Shown here: positions 14,812 through 21,104 of the stretch, piece by piece | How positions within the stretch are numbered: position 1 is the stretch's first letter | Layout: each line of letters begins with the position of its first letter | Virus record (IMG/VR): IMGVR_UViG_3300050821_004671 | Coordinates: 1-21,104 of that record | DNA: 21,104 nt | Source: a virus | Reading direction: 5' to 3' (one strand) | Notes under the pieces: model-generated | What the model saw: only the letters and a program-made list of their open reading frames with translations | Told to the model about the DNA's origin: nothing | Databases searched by the model: none | Translations under genes and position numbers: made by a program

Positions 14812-16646
14812 TGGGATTCATGCTCCTTGAAAGCGGCGGCCCAATCCTCCTGGAATCAGTCCTTGGCTCGATCGCGCTAGACATCAACCCCTTCCCGCCG
14901 ATCGTCATCACGACGACCAGCCCCTTGAATTTTGGTGCGTTGGGGCATCCTTACACCCAAACGATGGCGGCCTCGGGTGGCTCAGGGGCCGGCCGCGTCT
15001 GGTCGATCACGGCAGGGACGCTACCCACCGGGATTTCGTTTTCAAGTGCTGGCATCTTCTCCGGAACCCCGACACAGGCGCCCTACACGGTCACGCTCAC
15101 GCTCAAGGTAACCGACAGTTCATTGCTGACCGCTTCTGGCAATTTCAGCTTGACGATCACCGGCGCGCCGCTCTCGATCACCACGACCTCGGTCCCGCAA
15201 GGCAACGTCGCTAGTCCGTATTCGTACACTATGACCTCTGCTGGCGGCTCAGGGATTGGCGTCAACTGGTCGGTGAGTGCCGGAACGCTCCCCGCCGGTC
15301 TCTCGCTCTCAGCCGCGGGAGTCCTCTCAGGCACGCCGACCACGACTACCGCGGGCACCAGCGTCACCATCCAGGTCAACGATAGCTTGGGCGTTCCGGC
15401 TTCCAAGGCATTCACCTTCGTCATCAACGCAGCGTTGGCTAATCTGGTCGTTTACTCGAACGGTACGTGGGATGAGACCGACTTCCCCTCGGGCGCCCCC
15501 TACGATCTGTCATTTAGTTGCGCCGAAACGCCGGGCTACACCACGAACCCGAAGCCGGGACACACCAAGTCCCTGCAACTCGTCTTTGCGGCCCCCTTCG
15601 GGGGAGGGCTGCAACGCGCATCGAAATGGGACCAGGTCCCTGCGGTTGGCGTTGATATTTCCGCTTACACGCAAGTACAGATGTCCATCCTCACGCCGAC
15701 TTCTACATCACTCTACGCGAGCGACCACTACTCGCGCGCGAGCGGCAACGATATCGGCACGGCAACTGCGGCGACACAGCTCTCGACTTGCTGGAACGGG
15801 ATCACGTTAAATTCGTGGTCGACGTTGACAATTCCCTTCTCATCGCTTGGCCGCTTGTCCTCGTACAACTATTACAAGGGCAATCAGCCTGGATCGAATG
15901 CCGCTCTGACGTGCCAAGTCGATGACATTATTTTCTTGAAGGGCAACACGGGGTGGATCTTCCGCGGGCGTCCCATTGGCTTGGAATCCGGCTGGACCGA
16001 TGCATCGACTGCAGGCGCTAACTACGCGTTCCTGCCGAACCCGACTTTAAACGCCAACTGCTACTCGATCAACAATGCTCCCGATCCCGCGGCGCAGTTC
16101 ACCGGCTCCGTAAGTGCCGGAGGCGTGTTGACCATCACCACGCTCTTGAGCGGTGCCATTCGGATCGGCGATACCCTGTTCTATAACGCAGGAACGAAGG
16201 GAACAATTGGCATCGGTTCAGGCTTGGTGTGGCCAGTTACGGGTTCTCCCGGCGCGCAGCCGTTGACCAATATGGCCACATCGACCGCGCCGGGAATCAT
16301 CCCGGTCGTGAAGATGACGCCAACCGCAACCAACCAAGTCTGGAAGGCCACCCACGCGGGCTTTTCGATCACGCCCTATACGAATTTCACCTTTGGGCTC
16401 ATCAAGCCGAGCGGTGGAACGTTTACGGTTCAGTGTTACGCGCCAGGCGGAGCGGCCATCGGCAGCGCGATAGCCATGTCATCGACCTACACCCAGTTCG
16501 ACTTTGGCACCTCGACCTCCAATTGGACGGTTTACAATGTCCCGTGGACCGCGTTTGGCGCCATTGGTACCTCGATCGGCGGCATCTCGATCCAGTCATC
16601 GCTCAACGCCCTCTGGTATCACTGCGCCGTAGGAGCCTGGTCGTAA
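14811..16646 (+). CDS. Adhesin with two Ig-like (He_PIG) domains and two lectin-like domains
   Basis: 611 residues from ATG 14811, with AGGAG at 14799-14803. A short lead (MGFMLLESGGPILLES) precedes two putative Ig domains. Residues 31-117 carry GTLPTGISFSSAGIFSGTPT, and residues 121-207 carry GTLPAGLSLSAAGVLSGTPT, the hallmark 'LP-x-G-L/I-S ... G-x-x-S-G-T-P' of the He_PIG family. The rest contains two galactose-binding-like domains. Each has a Tyr-Thr strand start (Y286, Y523) and, about 50 residues on, W336 in NSWSTLTIPFSSLG and W572 in SNWTVYNVPWTAFG. Such domains usually bind carbohydrate. There is no enzyme motif. The protein probably contributes to host-surface binding as part of the tail or as a head fibre. 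Function is inferred from domains. Confidence 0.65.
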   Translation: MGFMLLESGGPILLESVLGSIALDINPFPPIVITTTSPLNFGALGHPYTQTMAASGGSGAGRVWSITAGTLPTGISFSSAGIFSGTPTQAPYTVTLTLKVTDSSLLTASGNFSLTITGAPLSITTTSVPQGNVASPYSYTMTSAGGSGIGVNWSVSAGTLPAGLSLSAAGVLSGTPTTTTAGTSVTIQVNDSLGVPASKAFTFVINAALANLVVYSNGTWDETDFPSGAPYDLSFSCAETPGYTTNPKPGHTKSLQLVFAAPFGGGLQRASKWDQVPAVGVDISAYTQVQMSILTPTSTSLYASDHYSRASGNDIGTATAATQLSTCWNGITLNSWSTLTIPFSSLGRLSSYNYYKGNQPGSNAALTCQVDDIIFLKGNTGWIFRGRPIGLESGWTDASTAGANYAFLPNPTLNANCYSINNAPDPAAQFTGSVSAGGVLTITTLLSGAIRIGDTLFYNAGTKGTIGIGSGLVWPVTGSPGAQPLTNMATSTAPGIIPVVKMTPTATNQVWKATHAGFSITPYTNFTFGLIKPSGGTFTVQCYAPGGAAIGSAIAMSSTYTQFDFGTSTSNWTVYNVPWTAFGAIGTSIGGISIQSSLNALWYHCAVGAWS

Positions 16647-16647
16647 C

Positions 16648-17352
16648 ATGTGGTACTTCGACTCGACCGCAATGACCTTCGACAACCCGGCGTACAAGTT
16701 CGACGGCTCCTCCCCATCGGCGCCGCCCGCAATACCCGCTGGCGGGGCCTTTGGCACGAACCTGTGGAGTGCCGACGGCAACTATAACTGGACTGCGGAC
16801 GGCTACACGGGGTGGAGTGCGGACGGTTACGAGCCCACGAATCTAGAGGTGGCGACGGCGGATCTTGCCTCATTTGGCGTCAACGTCGGACCCTTGACCT
16901 ATCAATACGACCCTTTAGTCCCACTTGGCTACGTCATCACGGGCTACGTGCCGTTTCTGAATGTGAACTATGCAGGGCAGTACATCCCGCTCGTCATCTC
17001 CAACGGGCCCGCGCCGGGATCAACTATTCTGACCGTGCCTAATTTGGTGGGGCTGTTCTACTACGATGCGCAATTGGCGATCAACGATGCAGGGCTTTTG
17101 ATCGCTCCGCCGATCTGGGTGCTGACCTCTCCGCCAGCCCCGCCGAGAAGTGATTTCGCATTTGGTATCTCGGGGTTTGGCGTCGGGTCGTTTGGTGTAA
17201 CGCCGCTGCCTCCCCCGGGGGTTTTACCCCAGTACGTTGTTTCGCAGTCGATCCCGGCATTTACGCAACTGACGCAGGCGACGCAAGTGACAATTACCGT
17301 ATCGGGGTTCACAGCTATCAATCAGCCCAACATTCCGACGGCGGTTCCATGA
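16648..17352 (+). CDS. Accessory structural protein with PASTA-like segments and an octapeptide repeat
   Basis: 234 residues from ATG 16648, with AGGAG at 16631-16635. Three parts are visible. First, residues 40-63 are three copies of an eight-residue repeat starting W-S/T-A-D-G. Second, residues about 66-119 resemble a PASTA domain lacking its first strand (FGVNVGPLTYQYDPLVPLGY, then IPLVISNGP). Third, residues 129-220 start with TVPNLVGLFYYDAQLAINDA and AGLL and end with VVSQSIPAF and VTITVSG, which match both ends of a PASTA domain. They are separated by an extra Pro/Gly/Phe-rich loop (about 158-193; FGISGFGVGSFGV). PASTA domains in bacterial proteins bind peptidoglycan fragments. A phage version could bind wall material or simply serve as a spacer. 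The stop overlaps the next ATG (ATGA, 17349-17352). Confidence 0.6.
   Translation: MWYFDSTAMTFDNPAYKFDGSSPSAPPAIPAGGAFGTNLWSADGNYNWTADGYTGWSADGYEPTNLEVATADLASFGVNVGPLTYQYDPLVPLGYVITGYVPFLNVNYAGQYIPLVISNGPAPGSTILTVPNLVGLFYYDAQLAINDAGLLIAPPIWVLTSPPAPPRSDFAFGISGFGVGSFGVTPLPPPGVLPQYVVSQSIPAFTQLTQATQVTITVSGFTAINQPNIPTAVP
16765..16836 (+). repeat. Three tandem 24-base repeats encoding W-S/T-A-D-G octapeptides
   Basis: TGG codons begin at 16765, 16789 and 16813, exactly 24 bases apart. Each unit encodes Trp-Ser/Thr-Ala-Asp-Gly plus three variable residues (NYN, YTG, YEP). At the DNA level the first 15 bases of each unit differ at only a few positions, so the units look like recent tandem copies. 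Confidence 0.9.
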
Positions 17353-18518
17353 CCGGCCAAGTCCCCAACGGCGGCATTACCCCAGGCGAAGTATGGACCA
17401 CTCCGCAGTGGATTACCGCGTGGCAGAGCAAGGCGGATGATGCTAGCGTACTGACTGCGGCTATAGTGCCATTCACGACTCCAGTGATAGTGCCGGTCAT
17501 CCAAGGCGGCGCGGGCAAAGCCGCCTCGATCAGCGCCGTCTTTGGTCAAGGTAACCAGACGCCCGTCGCCGGTTCCCTCATGCAGATCGATAATCTCATC
17601 GAGTCTTCCCCAGACTATCCGCTTGCAAATGAAGGGAGTATCTGGCCGCAGACCACCTATAGCTATGCGGCATTTTCCAAAGAATTCAACGCATTCGCAG
17701 GTGCTGGCGGTTCACCGCTTGCCACTCTCTTTGCGTTTGCCAACAACAATAATTCCGGTGGAGATGTCACTGCGATTATCGGCGATGCGGTTGACCGCAC
17801 GGGCTCATCGACAGTCTTTGGCGGCAATCTCATCGCACGTAATGGCGCGGGGATTTCTGGTTCAAAGCTCGTCGGCCTTGAGATCGATGTGGAGCCAGCC
17901 GCAGGTACTACGCCTAGCAGCAATTCGTGCGGTCTGATCTTCAATATCTACAATGTGGCGGCGGCGGATCCCACTCCCGTGTGCACCGTGGGCGGTGTCG
18001 GCGGTGGCATCTGGGGTAATGGTTTCCTCACCTCTCACATTGCGGGTGCCCACTTCGCGGTGCAGTCGGGAGATCCGGTGCAGGCGCACAGTTTCATCAA
18101 CACGACTAATGCAAGTTCGGGGTTTATCTCTGCCGCGATCGTGCTGGGACAAGGCGCTGCGCAGAGTATCGACTTTGGTGGCTCAGCCTTCGGCACATCA
18201 CCCTACGTGTACGGCGATTCCTCGGGTAACTTGAATTTCAACGCTGGCACCGGCGGCTTGCTCGCGCTGCGCAACACGAGCGGGAGTCTCACGAGCACCT
18301 GGAGCGCCATCACCGGTGTAAAAAATCTGGCTGGCACTTCACCCGCATTGCAGGTCGCCGGTACGCAAGTGGTGGGTGCTCAGCAAACAACCGCGGTCGC
18401 GGCCGCTGCGTTCGTTCAAGTCGATACTACGACGGCAGTTTCAACCGACAGCACGTTCGATGGCTACACGCTCAAGCAGGTCGTCAAGGCTTTACGGCTA
18501 CATGGACTACTCCAATGA
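17349..18518 (+). CDS. Tail fibre-like protein
   Basis: 389 residues from ATG 17349. The N terminus (GEVWTTPQWITAWQSKADDA) has tryptophans spaced as in attachment segments of phage fibre proteins. The body is rich in Gly, Ala, Ser, Thr and Asn with very few Lys residues, consistent with a beta-structured shaft and head. The end, STFDGYTLKQVVKALRLHGL, is a characteristic closing helix ('F-D-G-Y-T-L-x-Q-V-V-K-A-L-R') found on many phage fibre proteins. It is a likely receptor-binding or fibre component. No enzyme signature is seen. The last base pairs overlap the next gene (ATGA, 18515-18518). Confidence 0.65.
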   Translation: MTGQVPNGGITPGEVWTTPQWITAWQSKADDASVLTAAIVPFTTPVIVPVIQGGAGKAASISAVFGQGNQTPVAGSLMQIDNLIESSPDYPLANEGSIWPQTTYSYAAFSKEFNAFAGAGGSPLATLFAFANNNNSGGDVTAIIGDAVDRTGSSTVFGGNLIARNGAGISGSKLVGLEIDVEPAAGTTPSSNSCGLIFNIYNVAAADPTPVCTVGGVGGGIWGNGFLTSHIAGAHFAVQSGDPVQAHSFINTTNASSGFISAAIVLGQGAAQSIDFGGSAFGTSPYVYGDSSGNLNFNAGTGGLLALRNTSGSLTSTWSAITGVKNLAGTSPALQVAGTQVVGAQQTTAVAAAAFVQVDTTTAVSTDSTFDGYTLKQVVKALRLHGLLQ

Positions 18519-18709
18519 TTTTAGATAATGAACAGCAGCGCAAGTTTTTGCTGGAGATGATGAAGGGGGTGAACTTCCCGGGCGCGGTGCTTGAGGATGC
18601 GTACGAACTGAAACAGGCGGTTCTCAAGGCGACCATCGGCGCGCCGCCAGCGCCCCCAGTTCCAACCGCCCCTGCGCCAGGTCTATTGACGCCGGGACAG
18701 GGCGACTGA
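18515..18709 (+). CDS. Small hypothetical protein (64 aa)
   Basis: Starts at ATG 18515 inside the stop of the fibre-like gene. The first 45 residues are a helical, mixed-charge domain (LDNEQQRKFLLEMMKGVNFP, then EDAYELKQAVLKATIG). The end is a Pro/Ala-rich, probably flexible tail (APPAPPVPTAPAPG). Proteins with 'N-x-x-Q-R-x-F-L-L-x-x-x-x-x-x-x-F-P-G' occur next to fibre and lysis genes in several phages, and no function is known to me. It may be a chaperone or linker for the neighbouring adhesins, but that is conjecture. Confidence 0.6.
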   Translation: MILDNEQQRKFLLEMMKGVNFPGAVLEDAYELKQAVLKATIGAPPAPPVPTAPAPGLLTPGQGD

Positions 18710-18765
18710 TGACCTCCCACTACCTCCTCGAAGACGGCTCGGGCGCGTATCCTGACCATCCATGA
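18709..18765 (+). CDS. Possible 18-residue micro-ORF bridging two genes
   Basis: An ATG at 18709 overlaps the previous stop (TGATG) and reads MTSHYLLEDGSGAYPDHP before a TGA at 18763-18765 that overlaps the ATG of the next tailspike (ATGA, 18762). The frame exactly fills the gap and is coupled at both ends, as are the real genes here. LLEDGSG resembles the LLESGGP lead of the He_PIG protein at 14811. It may be a translated linker peptide, or a remnant of a longer gene. There is no strong ribosome site of its own, so translation would depend on coupling. Confidence 0.35.
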   Translation: MTSHYLLEDGSGAYPDHP

Positions 18766-20981
18766 CACAGCAGATCATCAATGTTGGCACACTTCCCGGC
18801 GATGGCACGGGAGACCGTGGTCAAGTTCCGTTCAACAAGGTGAATGCGAATTTTACCCAACTCTTTGCGAGCGTGCCTACATTCCCCATTGTGATTGGCA
18901 ATGGGGGAACAGGAGCGACGACGGCTGCAGCCGCACTAACGGCCCTGGGTGGCACGACATTGGCGGCGGTGAGTCAGGCTTACATAGGGAGCCAACTCTA
19001 TCCGCAGACCGCCACCGAACTCGCAGCGGGCGTGACCCCAACGAGTTATGTCTTCAATCCGGATTTTCTTGATCCACGGCGCTACGGGGCGCAGGGCATC
19101 GGCAGCAGCCACGACGACAGCACCGCCATGACCGCATGGGCCACGGTAGTCAATGCCTCCACCAATCCGACATCGACGTGGCCTAAGAGTCTGACGATCT
19201 ATACCACCAACATTCCGACGATCACGGCCGCGAACTTCACGTTAAATGCCAATGGCGGCACCATTCTCGCCAAGCCGATCACATCGACCACCCCGACCGT
19301 CACGCTCTCGGGAACCAATGCGGCGGTGCGCGCGCTGACCATCAATGGCAACCAAGCGAACTTCGCCGCGGCCTATAGCACCGGACTTCAGATCACCGCG
19401 AACAACCCGACGCTCGAGGACGTGACCATTACGCAGACGAGTGCCTACGGGCTCGTCATCGATTCTATTTCGACGACCAATACCACGGTGACTGGTGGAA
19501 ATCTGGTCAATGTCACGCTCCTCAATTGCGCCTCTACGGGGTACCAGTTCAACAATTGCGCCTATTTCAACATCGTCAACCTCGTGGAGCAAAACAACGG
19601 CTGGGGCTTTCAGCAACCCTTCACGCAGCCGGGGTTTGCGTTCGGCGGCACAGTGCGCTTTCGCTCGCACCACATCACATTCACCTCCTGCCAATCGATG
19701 CAGAACGGGCGCGAGGGGTTTAACACTAACCAGGGCGCCTATGCCATCAAGTACGAGAATTGCCTCTCCTGGATGAATGGCGACGGCGGCTTCACGCTGG
19801 CTGGGGACAACACATCGACGGGACGTTTAGGCGAGGGCGAATTCTGCTGGGACATCGAACTCATCAATTGCGAGGCGTACAACAACTGGGCCGGCGGCTT
19901 GGTGGGTGAGACGACCGTCAAGAACCTGACCGTGCTCGGCGGGCGCTACTACAACAACGGGCGCGGCTGCGGCATGTTGGGCGCCTTGATCCAGAGCATC
20001 CCCTCAGGCATCTTCATGAACACGACGGGCTCGCTGGGCCTCGTCATCAAGACCAAGTGCTACGACGACCGGCAACTATGCGCCATCACAGCGAACTCCT
20101 CTGGCGTCCTGACGGCCACCAACTGGGGCTTAGGGGGCGGTGCGGTGTTCGTCCCAACTGCCGCGAACTACCCGCGCGTGGCGCTCTACAACGCGGCGAT
20201 GGCCTTCCAGGGTTACGGCACGATCACGGCGGAATCCTCTGGCTCCGTGACGATTGTGACCACGGCATTCAATGGGGTGACCATCGCGAGCATTGCATCA
20301 GGGTGGTTCATCTCGCAGCGCGTGCAGCACAACGGCTGCTACATCGGCGCCGGCAATCAGGGCATCGTCGACATTGACGGATTCGGGAACCTGCCGAGCG
20401 TGGGGGTGGACTACGGCTACAAGGTGTTCTCATATTCTCCCAACAATGGGCAGAATATCCGCAACGTCAATTCGGAGCTGGCGGTATCGCCGGAACTGCT
20501 ATCGAACCCCACCTTCGATGCGGGAATCGTCTCGGGCTGGACCTATACCACCCCTTCTGGCGGCTCCGCTGCGGCCTACACGACAGCGGGCGAGAAACTC
20601 TATTCCCCTGGCGGGTTGCAACTGGTGGGTGGTTCCTCAGTGCAAAGCTCGGCATTGGCCACGCTCATCGCGAACGGCAACAACTACTTAGTCGATTGCT
20701 GGTTCGAGGTGTCCTGCATCGTGTGGGCGCAAAACGCCGGAGATGCCGGGATTGTCGCGACCTATACGGGAGGCGCGAATGCGACCACGCTCTATCATCC
20801 GGGCGGGGGTACCAGGCGACTCGTGATCGGCGGGTACCTCATCGGTGCCAACACGCTCACGCTGACCCTGTTCTCCTCGGTCGGCAAAACCGCCTGGTTC
20901 GATGAGGCGAGCATCAAGATCAAGCACGAGCCCACCGACTCGAGAGATTACTTTTATCCCACGCGAAATCTGCCGGTTTAA
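18762..20981 (+). CDS. Tailspike candidate, beta-helix with C-terminal carbohydrate-binding-like domain
   Basis: 739 residues from ATG 18762. The N terminus (INVGTLPGDGTGDRG, then FNKVNANFTQLF) is a common phage tail-fibre lead. GNGGTGATTAAAALTALG, a widespread fibre linker, follows at about residues 46-63. At about residues 81-125, YPQTATELAAGVTPTSYVFN followed by RRYGA and DDSTAMTAW fits the entrance to a pectate-lyase-like domain. Residues about 150-450 show repeated short strands with Asn/Cys/Thr turns (VTLLNCASTGYQFNNCAYFN; YAIKYENCLSWMNGDGGFTL; IELINCEAYNNWAGGL) as in a right-handed beta-helix. The last 150 residues start SNPTFDAGIVSGWTYTT and end DEASIKIKHE, matching a carbohydrate-binding jelly-roll module. 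The likely role is attachment and possibly depolymerase activity. The active site is not assignable. Confidence 0.7.
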   Translation: MTQQIINVGTLPGDGTGDRGQVPFNKVNANFTQLFASVPTFPIVIGNGGTGATTAAAALTALGGTTLAAVSQAYIGSQLYPQTATELAAGVTPTSYVFNPDFLDPRRYGAQGIGSSHDDSTAMTAWATVVNASTNPTSTWPKSLTIYTTNIPTITAANFTLNANGGTILAKPITSTTPTVTLSGTNAAVRALTINGNQANFAAAYSTGLQITANNPTLEDVTITQTSAYGLVIDSISTTNTTVTGGNLVNVTLLNCASTGYQFNNCAYFNIVNLVEQNNGWGFQQPFTQPGFAFGGTVRFRSHHITFTSCQSMQNGREGFNTNQGAYAIKYENCLSWMNGDGGFTLAGDNTSTGRLGEGEFCWDIELINCEAYNNWAGGLVGETTVKNLTVLGGRYYNNGRGCGMLGALIQSIPSGIFMNTTGSLGLVIKTKCYDDRQLCAITANSSGVLTATNWGLGGGAVFVPTAANYPRVALYNAAMAFQGYGTITAESSGSVTIVTTAFNGVTIASIASGWFISQRVQHNGCYIGAGNQGIVDIDGFGNLPSVGVDYGYKVFSYSPNNGQNIRNVNSELAVSPELLSNPTFDAGIVSGWTYTTPSGGSAAAYTTAGEKLYSPGGLQLVGGSSVQSSALATLIANGNNYLVDCWFEVSCIVWAQNAGDAGIVATYTGGANATTLYHPGGGTRRLVIGGYLIGANTLTLTLFSSVGKTAWFDEASIKIKHEPTDSRDYFYPTRNLPV

Positions 20982-21104
20982 ATGAGCGCCATCGATCTCG
21001 CCAAATCCTTCGAAGGCTGCAAACTCACCGCTTACCAAGACCCCGTGGGCGTGTGGACCATCGGCTACGGTCACACCGGCAAGGAAGTCCACGAAGGTCT
21101 CGTG
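20982..21104 (+). CDS. Endolysin, GH24 (T4-type) lysozyme, N-terminal part (continues past window)
   Basis: ATG 20982 directly follows the tailspike stop, and 41 residues are visible. The sequence SFEGCKLTAYQDPVGVWTIG followed by YGHTG is diagnostic of phage lysozymes. Glu11, Asp20 and Thr26 lie at the same residue numbers as the catalytic triad of T4 lysozyme and fit the E-x8-D-x5-T pattern. The enzyme hydrolyses the glycan strands of peptidoglycan to burst the host. The visible start shows no signal-anchor (SAR) or signal peptide, so it should stay in the cytoplasm until a holin opens the membrane. The frame is open to the last base. There is no strong ribosome site just upstream, suggesting coupled translation. 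Confidence 0.93.
   Translation, partial: MSAIDLAKSFEGCKLTAYQDPVGVWTIGYGHTGKEVHEGLV

Noticed and set aside
17212-17230. CCCCCGGGGG palindrome followed by TTTT, resembling a terminator
   Set aside because: With no loop between the halves only a very short stem can form. It lies inside a coding region (codons for P-P-P-G-V-L-P) and genes continue downstream in the same operon.
16648-20981. Possible diversity-generating retroelement acting on the adhesin genes
   Set aside because: I saw no reverse transcriptase gene, no template repeat of an adhesin 3' end and no C-type lectin ending in this window.
1-21104. tRNA genes, CRISPR arrays, insertion sequences, attachment sites
   Set aside because: No cloverleaf-like segment, regularly spaced repeats, transposase frame or integrase-linked repeat was recognised, and almost all of the window is coding.

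Overview
The window is the late structural part of a tailed double-stranded DNA phage genome, or of a prophage. The sequence is GC-rich by eye. Every gene lies on the + strand and nearly every junction is an overlap of the ATGA, GTGA, TGATG or TAATG kind, so the block looks like one translationally coupled late operon. No integrase, replication, terminase, defence or tRNA gene is visible. The gene order (capsid protein, capsid-associated protein, neck adaptor, tail nozzle, ejection proteins) together with the absence of tape-measure, sheath and tube genes points to a short-tailed phage of podovirus morphology. The GC content, GTG starts and GH24 endolysin fit a Gram-negative (proteobacterial) host. 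That host assignment is inference.

Layout. Positions 1-1985 hold the 3' part of a probable major capsid protein and a 446-residue beta-rich protein that probably decorates the capsid. After the only real intergenic gap (1986-2039) come a small head-associated protein, a gp4/gp11-like adaptor (2373-3242), a large nozzle-like protein (3232-5238) and a small protein with a three-copy histidine motif (5235-5639). Positions 5639-10204 encode three consecutive large Ala/Gly/Gln-rich proteins, the likely internal virion (DNA ejection) set. Positions 10194-10897 hold three small genes, one of them a two-helix membrane protein that could be the holin. Positions 10900-20981 are an accessory adhesin block: a small beta protein, a fibre-like protein, two beta-helix tailspike candidates, a protein with Ig-like and duplicated lectin-like domains, a protein with PASTA-like segments, another fibre-like protein and two tiny ORFs. 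The window ends inside a GH24 (T4-type) lysozyme.

How it works together. The capsid and decoration proteins form the shell; the adaptor and nozzle close the portal and build the tail tube; the ejection proteins are packaged and released into the host with the DNA; the adhesin cluster attaches to the nozzle and recognises or degrades surface glycans; the membrane protein and lysozyme end infection.

The most notable features are Gly-rich beta modules inserted into neck and tail proteins, a duplicated lectin-like domain with conserved internal spacing, PASTA-like segments next to an octapeptide repeat, an 18-codon ORF that exactly fills a gap between genes, and a histidine motif repeated three times in a small conserved-looking protein.
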